Shown in pieces: positions 1 through 9,954 of a stretch of 37,500 nt of DNA (its first letter is position 1; every line of letters starts with the position of its first letter). This DNA is from Neocallimastix lanati (nom. inval.). Lineage: Eukaryota > Neocallimastigomycota > Neocallimastigomycetes > Neocallimastigales > Neocallimastigaceae. A model generated the notes under the pieces. It was not told the DNA's origin and searched no databases. It saw only the letters and a program-made list of their open reading frames with translations. Location: positions 812,501-850,000 of the forward strand of contig JACVTC010000034.1 in assembly GCA_016946835.1 (NCBI GenBank), read 5' to 3'. Position numbers and translations under genes: made by a program.

Positions 1-278
1 ATACGTTTTATAATTTTTTAAAATATATAAAATTAATATTATTTTTTATATATAAAAAAATAAGTGTTAATAATTTAAAAGATGTATAAAAATATTAATT
101 TAAAATATAATTATTAAAATTAAAATATAATTATTAAAAAAAAAATGAAAAAAATAATATTAAAATAATTTAATTGATCATTTTTACACCTTTTAAGTCC
201 TTTGCGCAGTATTTTAAAAAAAAATCTTAAAATTACTAATAATTTTTTTTAATAAATGAAATATTTTTAAATAATCCA

Positions 279-312
<34 letters not shown>

Positions 313-1548
313 TGAAGACATCTTAAAAAAAGGGAGTTAAAAGTATCACAAAGTTAGGATGATTTTAGGTGGTATCTATTTTTTTTTTTTTTTATTTTTT
401 ATTTTTAAATTTTTATTTTATATTTTATATTTTTTATTAATAATTCCTTTTTTTTTATTGTTATTATTTCTATTATATTTTTTATTATTAATTATAAAAC
501 TTTTTATTTTCATTCTTCATTCTATTTTTTCATTTCTATTTGATTTTTTATTTTTTAATTATCAATCTTTTTATTTTTTATAATAATTTTTTTTTTCTGC
601 TTTATTTTTAATACTTTATTATTAATTTTTTTATTTTGTTTTTATTATTTGTTTTTTTTTTCTTTATTATTATTTTTATTTTATTTTTTACTATTAATTA
701 TAAAACTTTTTATTTTTTATTATTATTATTATTATTAGTTCTTTTTATTAAATTTATAATAATAATAATAAAATTTAATAATTTTATTATTATTATTAAA
801 AATTATTAACTATTTTTTTTTTTTATCCAATAAATAAAAATATAATAAAATAAAAATATCTATTTAATTATTTATTATTTATTTATTTTATTATTTATTT
901 ATTTTATTATTTATTTATTTTATTATTTATTTATTTTATTATTTATTTATTTTATTATTTATTTATTTTACTATTTATTTATTATTTATTTATTATTTAT
1001 TTATTTATTTATTTTATTATTATTTATTTATTTTATTATTTATTTATCTATTTATTAAAATTTTGCGAAATGAAACTTTTCAGAAATGAAATTTTGTGAA
1101 ATGAAATTTTTTTATTTTATATAAATATGATCACTCGATTCTACTCTTTAACCTTTTGGGAGAAGCGATTATATATATTTTTAATATTTATTTTTATTTA
1201 TTTAGTAATAATAATTAATTATCAACGATTAAATAACATAAAAATAATTTACATTTAATACTAATTTATAATAAAGTTATCCTGTAATAAAATATAAAGT
1301 TTAATATACATAATAAAATGTTTATAAATTATAATAAATATTAGTAATAAAATAAAAAGTTATTTAATATAAAAAATTCTTTTAATAATACATTCATTAA
1401 TTTCATACTTTTATGAAATCGTTAGTTTCTTATGTTCAAATGATATTTCACTAGCCACAATTGCAATTGTTTTTCTGGAACGTGTATAAATAAATAAACA
1501 ACATAGCTATGTTATTCAATTAACAATGCATTTATGTTCAATATATAT
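1..1548. other. AT-rich non-coding stretch
   Basis: No credible gene is visible. The stretch holds A runs (one near 281-310), long T/A tracts, and a TTTA/TTTTATTA microsatellite at about 866-1057. Short repeated AAATGAAA-like words lie at about 1066-1110. The only long open frame here (359-583) encodes almost pure F/L/I/Y and is a product of T-rich DNA. From about 1390 base composition becomes more mixed, approaching the inverted repeat of the MULE relic. Confidence 0.7.
866..1057. repeat. TTTA/TTTTATTA microsatellite
   Basis: Tandem ATTTATTTTATT-type units run almost without interruption, with small slippage differences in the number of TTTA words. Confidence 0.85.
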
Positions 1549-1690
1549 CAATATAGCTGTTATGTTATGTTTATATAAATAATACAGGTTTTATCGTCAA
1601 TTAACATTTAACATATCATTTATGTTAAGTTGAATGTGAAGCATTTCGACATAATTTATGTATAATCATCATAAAATTTTGTACAATGTG
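1549..1690. repeat. Left arm of MULE terminal inverted repeat
   Basis: This is the inverted counterpart of 3571-3728. The best-conserved block is the 20 bp word GCATTTCGACATAATTTATG, present here on the plus strand and in the right arm as its reverse complement. The arms otherwise match only in blocks. Confidence 0.6.
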
Positions 1691-2004
1691 TATAATATAT
1701 GTAATACGCCACTATTTTCAAAGTATATTTTTATTTATTGTTTTTTAGCATTAAAAAAATAAAATAAAAACAAAAAAAAGAATAAATAAAAGAATAAATG
1801 TATTTTAGCATTAAAAAAATAAAATAAAAACAAAAAAAGAATAAATAAGTTTTCTGTTGAGAATTTTATTTTATTTTTATTTTTTTTTAATTTTATTTTA
1901 TTATTATATTTTATTATTAAATATTTTAATAATAAAACCTTTCCATTTTATTTTATCCAAATAAAATAAATAAAATTATATATTTTATTATTAAATTAAT
2001 AATT

Positions 2005-3100
2005 TCAATATTGAATATCACATTTATATAAATAAGTCTTATTAAAATATTCCAAAAAATTTAAAAAATTGAAATAATTATATATTTGACATATAATTTT
2101 AATATAATTATAAATATCAAATATATATTCAGGATTTATAAAAGGAAAATTTGTAATAGCTTTATATAACACATAAATTTTATGATTATTTTCAACTTCA
2201 TTATAACATAATTTATTTTTTTGAACTTCAAACGATCTTTTATAATGCCATACACAATATTTAATAGTAATATTATGAAATATTTTAATGGAAGCATTGA
2301 ATATACTTTTTTCAAAATCACAATGCAAAATTTTTGGTATAACTATAATATTATTATTATAGTTACTTATAATATTATTATTATAATTACTTTCATTCTT
2401 TTTTAATTCTTCAAATAACAATTCATAGGTTGCTTGTTTTTTATTATTTAATATAGATAGTGATGTAGTATAAAAACTATTTATTTCTGGAGCAAATACT
2501 CTTGTTATAAACACTTGATAACCAAATATTGGAGCAATATAAAATGTACCATCAGCAAACATATCTTCGTTGTATTTTATAGACAATTCTGTTTGGAATG
2601 GGGAATGATGATTGAAAAATTATAATATTAGAATTTTTGTATATCATAAAATTTTCATCTCTTTCGTTTATATAATATTCAGATTTATCTGGAATTTCAT
2701 TAAATTTTGTTTTTTAATATATCTTGATATTTGGGATTTAATTGAATTATATTCAGGGCATATCAATCCAATTTCTTCAAATATTTCATTATATATGTTT
2801 TGGATTTATATCAAATGGGATTGAGGTTTTTCTAATTTCATTTTTCATTTTATGTTTTACTATTGATACAGATGCATCATATTCTTTTCCTGGATGAGTA
2901 TGTTTGTTTTCATATTTTATTACTTTATTATTATCATTTAGAATAATGTAAGATTTACATTTTTTAACTGTTTTATATTTAGTACATTGGAATATTTTTG
3001 TATTATTCGTTATATACCATAAATTAAATTTATATTTTCTATTTACAATGATTTGGTTTTTTTCTTTATTAGTTTCACTTATTTCTAATTGATCATCCAT
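2005..3100 (-). pseudogene. FLYWCH zinc finger plus MULE transposase, broken
   Basis: The first frame (3100-2789, about 103 codons from an ATG) carries a FLYWCH-type zinc finger: Cys in FQCTKYK, Cys in KKCKS, and the pair HTH before PG. The second frame (2586-2005) carries the MULE catalytic core: DGTFYIAP holds the first Asp, HCDFEKS the second, followed by YCVWHYKR. Between them (2788-2587) the protein continues in shifted frames (IGLICPEYNSIKSQI, NSNIIIFQSSF), so at least two frameshifts separate the domains. The frame ends after KCDIQY, before the NxxExxN block present in the copy at 12562-13750, so the third catalytic acidic residue is missing. The family normally encodes one protein that cuts the element ends and binds them through the zinc finger. 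This copy is dead. Confidence 0.8.
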
Positions 3101-3199
3101 TTATTATAAATATTTTAAATTAAAAGTTTTATTTTTTATATTTTAATTTTTTTTGTTTTAATCTATTTTTTTTTATCTTAATATTTTATTTTATTTTAT

Positions 3200-3236
<37 letters not shown>

Positions 3237-3570
3237 TTTATATTTTACTTTATTATTTATTTTTTTTTTATCTTATATTTTATTTTATAATTTTTTTTTT
3301 TATTTTATATTTTATTTAATACTTTTTTTTTTATTTTATATTTTACTTTTATATTTTACTTTTTTTTTTTATATTTTATATTTTACTTTATTATTTTTTT
3401 ATATTTTTTATTTTACTTTATTATTTATTTTTATTTATTTTTTATTTACTTTATTATATATATATTTTTTTTACTGTAAATGTTTTTAAAATTAAAAAAA
3501 AAAAAAATAAAAATAAAAATAAAAATAAAAATAAATTTAACCCTATTCCTATTCATTTATTTCTACAAGC

Positions 3571-3728
3571 CACATTGTAATACATGAATAAATGATCAAA
3601 CATAAATTATGTCGAAATGCAATACTCCCATGTTAAGTCATAGCTGTTTATCGTTAATTAAAAATCACGTGATCTATATAAACATATAGGGTTTTATTGT
3701 TCAATTATACTAAAACTATGCTATATTG
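3571..3728. repeat. Right arm of MULE terminal inverted repeat
   Basis: Inverted partner of 1549-1690; see that entry for the shared words. It lies about 470 bp upstream of the transposase start codon on the minus strand, so it may also have held the transposase promoter. Confidence 0.6.
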
Positions 3729-4091
3729 TTTTTTTTAATTAAGGCTCCAGATTAAATATATATAAACAATAATATGGTTTTTATGCTAAAATATATCAAA
3801 AACTATATGCAAAATAAACCCTAAAAATACTGAATATTATGAATGAAAACAAACGAATGGTTAAAAGAAATTTACGAAATGAAGCGAATGTAGACGACTG
3901 AGAGATCAAGCACGTAATATCAATTTGCAATTCAAATATTTTTTTTTTTGATTTATGTATTTATAATAAATTAATTTTTATATTAATTAAAGTTTTTATT
4001 TTTATACTATATCATAAATTAATTAAGTTTTATTTTATTTCATTTTAATTATATTATTATTATATTTTTATATGTTATAGTTATTATAAAT

Positions 4092-4190
4092 ATTTTATTA
4101 TTTATATTATACTTTTAATAATATTTTACTAAATATTTAATTCTTATTATTTATATTATACTTTTAATAATATTTTACTAAATATTTAAT
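4092..4190. repeat. 49 bp perfect tandem duplication
   Basis: Two adjacent copies beginning TTATTATTTATATTATACTT and ending in TTAATTC, followed by a third partial start. Confidence 0.85.
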
Positions 4191-4536
4191 TCTTATTATT
4201 TTTAAAATAGTTTATAATTATAGAGTATTATATAAAAGAATACTTTTTCTTTATGTTAATTCTTTGCAATTCAATGCAATAAAATGCAATTGTAATAGTA
4301 AAATTGCTATAATTAAAATATATTTTTATTAATAAAAGTAGTTTTATAATATTAAAATATGAATTTATAAAATTTAGTATTTAAAATTAAATAAATTTAA
4401 ATTATATAATAAATAAATAAATAAATTTTTAATAAATAAATAAATAAAATTATATTTATATTAATAAATGACATAAATAAATAAATTAATATAACTTCTT
4501 CCAGTAAGAGATACTGAACCTGGCATATATAAATAT

Positions 4537-4745
4537 AAATAAATATAAAATAATAAGAATATAATTAATACATTAAAACATTGATTTATATTATAAAATT
4601 TATTATTAATTAGAAGTATAATTAATATATAGAAATCAAGTCATCTATTGAAAAATATGACAAAATCATTTAGATTTAAATTTGATTTATGAATAATAAA
4701 AACTATTTTATATTAATTAAGGTTTGAATATTTCATTTTACATCA
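4537..4745. repeat. Duplicated upstream block, copy 1
   Basis: Nearly collinear with 17076-17285. Shared words include ATATAGAAATCAAG, TTAGATTTAAATTTGATTTA and TTAATTAAGGTTTGAATATT. Both copies lie upstream of a full member of the unknown repeat-protein family, so the duplication carried 5' flank with the gene. Here the block is about 1.15 kb from the ATG; in the other copy it is about 0.3 kb away. Confidence 0.8.
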
Positions 4746-5039
4746 TATGAGTATAATAGTAATGTGATATTCTTTTAATTTTTATTAGTATTTTATTATT
4801 TTGTTTTATAATTGACAATAGTATTTCTACTGAAGAAAAACAAAAAAAAACAAGAATAAGAATTAATATGAATTACACTGTAAAGTATTAATAATACATA
4901 ATTATAAATAAATTTTAATTTATATATCAATAATATTTTAATATGAATAATAATACATAAATAATATAAACTTATTAATTATATAAATTTTAATAATTAT
5001 AAACTTTAATAATTTAAAATAAGAAGTATAATTTAATAT

Positions 5040-5510
5040 TTAAGAAATATAAATAATAATATAAAATATAAATAATATTATGAAATATAATATATATAAA
5101 ATATAAATAATATTATGAAATATAATATATATAAAATATAAATAATAATATAAAATATAAATAATTATATAAAATATAAATAATAATATAAAATATAAAT
5201 AATAATATAAAATATAAATAATATATATAAAATATAATATATATGAAATATAAATAATATATATAAAATACAAGTAATTATATAAAATATAAATAATATA
5301 AAATATAAATAATATTATGAAATATAAATAATAATATAAAATATAAATAATATATATTAAATATAAATAATATAAAATATAAATAATAATATAAAATATA
5401 AATAATATATATTAAATATAAATAATATATATAAAATATAAATAATAATATAAAATATAAATAATAATATAAAATATAAATAATAATATAAAATATAAAT
5501 AATAAGATAT
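5040..5510. repeat. AAATATAAATAATA minisatellite
   Basis: Irregular tandem units of about 14-19 bp composed of AAATATAAATAATA and ATATATA words. The minus-strand open frame across it (I/Y/F/L only) is a by-product of the repeat. Confidence 0.85.
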
Positions 5511-5589
5511 AAATTTAATATCTGAATGAATATATATAAATATTCAAATATACAAATATGTTTAATACACCTATCATTAGTTAATTAGT

Positions 5590-5720
5590 TTTATTTTTTT
5601 TATTTAATTTTTAATTTTTTATTTAATTTTTAATTTTTTAATTAATTTTAATTTTTTAATTAATTTTAATTTTTTAATTAATTTTAATTTTTTAATTAAT
5701 TTTAAAATTTTTAATTAATT
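5590..5720. repeat. Short AT tandem repeat
   Basis: Units such as TTTTTAATTAATTTTAA recur at roughly 18-19 bp spacing. Confidence 0.7.
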
Positions 5721-5791
5721 AATTTACCAATTAATTAAAAAAAAAAAAAAATTAAAACAATATTTTTAAATGTAGAAATGAAAATGGTAAG

Positions 5792-5799
5792 GCCAATCA
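5792..5799 (+). promoter_or_regulatory. CCAAT box of the first unknown-family gene
   Basis: GCCAATCA lies 99 bp before the ATG at 5891. The same word, within AAGCCAATCATATT, precedes the other two family members by 132 bp (11621, 17460). Conservation inside otherwise drifting AT-rich flanks suggests a functional CCAAT element, which in fungi is normally read by the HAP/NF-Y complex; that role is inferred. Confidence 0.5.
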
Positions 5800-5890
5800 T
5801 ATTAAAAGAAAAATTTTATTATTACAAATTATTATAAACATTAAAATTTACAAAATAAATTTTTAATACCAAATCTTAATTTATTTCAAA

Positions 5891-7489
5891 ATGAATAACA
5901 GCAATGGAACAGAAGATAACCAAAATGTGGTGTATTTTATTTCTAAGCAAATTCACTTATCTAACAGAAAAGAGAAGTCATTAGAATTTAATGATGAATC
6001 ACCTTTCTCAATAAAAATATCGGGCTTTAATTTTTTTTCCAAAGTCAAAAGAAAAGAAAATTGTAAGGAAAAATTGATTCAAAAGTTAGAAAGCAAAGAA
6101 ATTCTAGAATTAATAGATAATTTAGGTAAATTTATGAAAAATGGAAATAATGGCAACAATAATAATTTTCTTGAAAATGAATTTGTTATTAGAATTCCAT
6201 ATAATGAAAAGGAAAATAAAAAATATAAAGAATATAACAGTAAAGAGGAAGAAAATTTATATAAAGAATATCAAAAAGATAATTATACACTCGATTTTTC
6301 TCTAGAAATAGATATAAACAAAGAAAAAATAGACAAAGAAAAAGAATATAAAGTGTTTATTATTAGAAGTGATGGTTACACAATTTCGGATCTAAATAAA
6401 GAATGTATTAAAAAGGTCCTTACTATTAAAAAAAAAAATGAATTTATAATGAATAACTTTCATATTTCTTATCTCGGTACATTGGATGAAATATTAAAGG
6501 CGAAAGAATATAAAATCAACATCCCAACCAATAGTACAAAAATAAGCAAAGGAATTTGGAGATTTCAATTTTTAATTATTTCTGGGACAAATGAAATTGA
6601 ATATCATAAAAGTTATCCCTTTTCGACATTAACTACGAACCAAATGTTTAGAGAAGGAATCAAAGCGTATGGAAGCAAAACGAATAAAAGAAAAACGAAT
6701 AAAAGCAAAATGAATAAAAGCGAAACAAATAAAAGCGAAACGAATAAAAAAAGAACGAGAAGAAGTTACTTAACAAGAATAATATTAAAATCTGAAGATA
6801 AAAAAATTGGTTTTACAGAGAGAATAAAATGGATTGAAATACTTAAATATTATAGGGATATTATATTTGAAGGAGTTGAGAATAAGGGGGAAGAAATTAA
6901 ATTAGATTTAAAATTTACTTCAACCACTCAAAAAAAAGGAGAAATTAAAGATTATCTAGAAGAACTTCGAAAAGACGTTGATGAAATTTTAAGTAAAAAG
7001 AACAATATTACAAGTTCAAAAGAATTTATGACATTTCATCATCAAAATATCTTTAATGAAGATGTTTTTAATGAAAATTTGTTTAGTGAAAAGAAATATG
7101 AAAAGAAATTAAAAAAAAAACACCAAATAAGCAGAATCACACAACTTCAAGGAAAAGATAAAGGACCAGTTAAACCTGATGAAAGTAAATATCTTGATAA
7201 TACTGAAACAATTCAAGTAAACAAAAACAAGCAACATCAAGAAGAAATTGAAGGACTAATTAGAGCTGATGAAAATCAATATCTTGCTAATATTGAAGTA
7301 ACTCAAGAAAACAGAAGCGAACAACATCAAGAAGAAAATGAAGGGCCAATTAGAGCTGATGAAAATCAATATCTTGCTAATATTGAAGTAACTCAAGAAA
7401 ACAGAAGCGAACAACATCAAGAAGAAAATGAAGGGCCAATTAGAGCTGATGAAAATCAATATATTAGTGAACAACTTTCAAGAAATTAA
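5891..7489 (+). CDS. Unrecognised repeat protein, member 1 (532 aa)
   Basis: I do not recognise the family. The reading frame is intact and much less AT-biased than its flanks. Residues 1-255 form a conserved region shared with the 17592 gene, including SIKISGF, NEFVIRIPYN, FSLEIDI, IPTNST and EYHKSYPF; its hydrophobic alternation looks beta-rich. Residues 262-291 are a basic, near-hexad run (KTNKR, KTNKS, KMNKS, ETNKS) absent from the paralogue. Residues 292-420 resume the shared region (RIKWIEILKYYRDII). From about 425, 30-residue acidic and Gln-rich units follow (ENQYLANIEVTQENRSEQHQ), two of them almost identical at DNA level. There is no signal peptide or membrane segment, so an intracellular, possibly nuclear, protein is plausible. 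ATG 5891 is chosen because it aligns with the paralogue start after a shared TTATTTCAAAATG context. The 3' end is frameshifted (next entry). Confidence 0.75.
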   Translation: MNNSNGTEDNQNVVYFISKQIHLSNRKEKSLEFNDESPFSIKISGFNFFSKVKRKENCKEKLIQKLESKEILELIDNLGKFMKNGNNGNNNNFLENEFVIRIPYNEKENKKYKEYNSKEEENLYKEYQKDNYTLDFSLEIDINKEKIDKEKEYKVFIIRSDGYTISDLNKECIKKVLTIKKKNEFIMNNFHISYLGTLDEILKAKEYKINIPTNSTKISKGIWRFQFLIISGTNEIEYHKSYPFSTLTTNQMFREGIKAYGSKTNKRKTNKSKMNKSETNKSETNKKRTRRSYLTRIILKSEDKKIGFTERIKWIEILKYYRDIIFEGVENKGEEIKLDLKFTSTTQKKGEIKDYLEELRKDVDEILSKKNNITSSKEFMTFHHQNIFNEDVFNENLFSEKKYEKKLKKKHQISRITQLQGKDKGPVKPDESKYLDNTETIQVNKNKQHQEEIEGLIRADENQYLANIEVTQENRSEQHQEENEGPIRADENQYLANIEVTQENRSEQHQEENEGPIRADENQYISEQLSRN

Positions 7490-7538
7490 TTTGGGATTCA
7501 ATGAAAGAAATAGAAAAGCTATTAAATTAATCCTGTAA
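7479..7538 (+). pseudogene. Frameshifted remnant of member 1's C-terminus
   Basis: In a different frame from the gene, this stretch reads QEINLGFNERNRKAI before a stop at 7536-7538. Member 2 ends with QEIDLGSNKRKRRAL in the matching place. The in-frame stop of member 1 (7487-7489) therefore results from a small indel near 7470-7480, and the ancestral protein continued into a basic tail. Confidence 0.7.
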
Positions 7539-7610
7539 TGGACTAAATAAAATTTATAAAATTTAATAAGAAAATAATAATTAATTAGAACTTGTAACTT
7601 TGTGAAATCT

Positions 7611-7700
7611 TAATCTCATGAAATGTAAACGCTCTACTTTGGTATTTTTTGTTTTTAATCTCATGAAATATAAACGCTCTGCTTTGATAATTTTTGTTAT
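7611..7700. repeat. 45 bp tandem duplication
   Basis: Two copies of a unit starting TAATCTCATGAAATGTAAAC (second copy ATATAAAC), each containing CGCTCT and CTTTG. It lies between member 1 and the LINE relic; no function is visible. Confidence 0.75.
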
Positions 7701-7769
7701 TAGTAACTATAGAATAAAAAATAATATTAAATTTGTTATTTTTGTAAAAAAAAAAAAAAAAGAAGAGAG

Positions 7770-8460
7770 AGCCTCAGATTGCCCCAAGAATGGAGTTTAA
7801 GACTAATCATCAGAAATGATTTGGCTATTGGTTATTTAAACAAAACATTCCATTCCTTTATATAATTTATATCAATAATGTCTGCATCTCTTCTATTAAA
7901 AAAAAAAAAAAAAAAAAGTTATATAATAGATATCACGTCACATCTATTTTTACATGCTCATTATTCAGAAAGTTATTATTAATAAAAACAAATTAAAAAC
8001 AAATTTCACCAATTGAATTATTCACTACATTATTAGTAATGATACTATTATTTTCATTATCACTAATATTAATATTTCTATTTTCATTACCAATACTATT
8101 ATATCAATACTATTATCATTAGCAATATTATTATTATTATTATTATTATAATTAATATTATATACTCTTCGTTATTACGATCAAAATCAGTATTTGATTC
8201 TATATTATTCATATTTGTGACGACTGTGTTTATATTACTATTTAATATTGTACTATATAGATATTGAAATTTTTTATGAAAAAATTTTTTGAAATTATTA
8301 AAGTATATTATTCAAAATTCACGGGAAAAGATAGCATTTGGAAAAACCAATGTTCCCATCTGTAACAATAAGGACACCATTCTGGACAGTCATTGAAAAT
8401 TCCTATGACATCATATTAAGTTCTGCCTGTACGATATATATGTACGGACAACAATGCTAT
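7770..8460 (-). pseudogene. LINE lineage T relic, zinc finger and C-terminal domain
   Basis: On the minus strand, 8400-8340 encodes a LINE-type zinc finger (DCPEWCPYC, then EHWFF), preceded by IYRTGRT, matching the DCPKYCPCCG...EHWIF finger of the LINE at 31453-34326. An Asn-rich linker follows (8220-8000), then a C-terminal block around NNFLNNE and LYNFF, DADIID, KEWNVLF and AKSF. The block continues in pieces to SEALSS near 7770. Several stops and frameshifts break it. A less damaged copy of the C-terminal block lies in 31267-31013 and 26509-26245. Here that site is not interrupted by the 4.5 kb LINE, so it represents an empty site. Confidence 0.65.
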
Positions 8461-8491
8461 CAAAAAAAAAAAAAAAAAAACTTTTTTCATA

Positions 8492-9370
8492 TTTTTTTTT
8501 CGGACTTGGAAGAGAATACACTTTTAGTGTTATAGTTATATAGATAATTATATTTTTATGTATTAACATTTTTTTTAAAATATATATATATATATATAAT
8601 ATATATATATATTATATAATTTAAAAATAATAATATATATGTAAAAGATTAAGTAAAATAAAAATAATAATAATAATAATAAAAATTTAAAAAAAAAAAA
8701 AAAAATTTTTTTTTTTTGGTGTAATGTATTATTATGTGTAGTAACATTTGATCACCCCCATTTAAATCCAAAATAATAAAACAAAGAAGTTATATATACA
8801 TCTTTATAAAAAATAGATAATGTGGTGTGGTGTGATGTGGTGTCCACTAAACTCTCCCCTAACAATAACAGAAAGATAATAATTCTCTTTAAGAAAATTA
8901 CTTTCTGTAATTTCTGTGAGCAGAACCTAGACTGTTCAGGATTTTGTGTGTATAAAAATATTTAATAATAGGAAGACGACGACGACTACTACTAATAGTT
9001 TATTGTTCCTAAAATCATATCATATTGGTACGACGACGACGACGACGTTGGCACTCTTTTAGTACGTACTTAAAAAGGATTTCTTACTAAATCGAACAAA
9101 AAAAAAAAAAAAAGTTAACTCAAGAGACCATATTAATGATAAGGTATTTTGTTTTAGTAAGATAACGTCCCAATCCCCACAATATCTACGGAACAGTAGA
9201 TAGATCCTTTGTAAAATTGGTAAACTAGTGAAACTGTTTTTTAAGAACTGTTCAACTTAACATGTTTCTCTCTTTCCTCAGTGTCGCAATTGTAGCTCAT
9301 CCAAATGAGGGAATATGGTGTTTAGTTGCAGAACCAACGACAACTATTCAATGGGGTCAATTATAAAAAT
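8492..9370 (-). pseudogene. LINE 3' end relic
   Basis: The plus-strand order (poly-T 8492-8501, then TTGGAAGAGAATACACTT) matches the poly-T plus GGGAAGAGAATACACTT at the 3' end of the LINE at 31268. Further along, GGTGTCCACTAAACTCTCCC (near 8840) and AATTGTAGCTCAT (near 9290) match the C-terminal coding of that LINE. No long frame survives. Two triplet tracts, (GAC)4 at 8975-8986 and (ACG)6 at 9030-9047, lie in or near the part equivalent to the Ser-Val-Asp coding of the intact copy, suggesting local triplet expansion. Confidence 0.65.
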
Positions 9371-9420
9371 ATGTGTAATAGTAATGGTTTAATTAAAATA
9401 AATATATTCAAATTATTGTG

Positions 9421-9459
<39 letters not shown>

Positions 9460-9922
9460 GGATTATGAGTGTTAAGTGTAGCAGTTATCTGGAATTTATG
9501 TCTTCCTATAGGTTAAATATTTACCCTCCCTCCCTCCTTTCATTCCTTCATTTTAAATTATCAATTAAAATAAATTATAAAAAAAAAATTATAGATAATA
9601 ATAATATATCATAAATGATATAAAAAAAAAAAAAATTAATAATTATAACAATAATAACAATAATTTTAATAATATTTTTATTATAATAATAATAATAATA
9701 AATATTTACATATATAGAATTAAAACTATAAAAATATTATATAAATTATCAATATTAAAAAAAAAAATCATAAAATATATTTATATCTCAGTGTATTTAG
9801 AAAATTTTATAAAACTATTATCTATAAATTATTTTTCTTTTTCATTTTTTTTTTTTTAATTATATTTTTTAAAAGTAGAAATATATATAATATAATTATA
9901 ATAATAAGAGGGAAAAAAAATA

Positions 9923-9954
<32 letters not shown>

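Larger units (their letters stand above)
1549..3728 (-). mobile_element. Degenerate MULE DNA transposon, copy 1
   Basis: A minus-strand transposase relic (2005-3100) is bracketed by two diverged inverted segments, 1549-1690 and 3571-3728. Both contain, in mirrored order, CAATATAGC, a TGTTTATATA-like word, AATTAAC, GCATTTCGACATAATTTATG and ACAATGTG. Long terminal inverted repeats around a MULE-type transposase fit the Mutator superfamily. No clear 9 bp target duplication is visible outside the arms, so the exact ends are approximate. The coding part is broken by frameshifts, so the element cannot be autonomous. Confidence 0.65.
3729..5790. other. AT-rich region upstream of the first unknown-family gene
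   Basis: No gene is visible. It holds a 49 bp tandem duplication (about 4092-4190), a ~200 bp block also found upstream of the second family member (4537-4745), an AAATATAAATAATA minisatellite (about 5040-5510) and TTAATTTTAATTTTTTAA units (about 5590-5720). Confidence 0.7.

Noticed and set aside
359-583. Hydrophobic 74-residue frame
   Set aside because: T-rich DNA gives F/L/I/Y in any frame; there is no other evidence of a gene.
1120-1180. Possible tRNA because of less AT-rich sequence near GGGAGAAGCGATT
   Set aside because: No cloverleaf or GTTC-type arm can be formed by eye.
7256-7474. Minus-strand frame with repeated hydrophobic units
   Set aside because: Antisense of the coding repeats of the 5891 gene.
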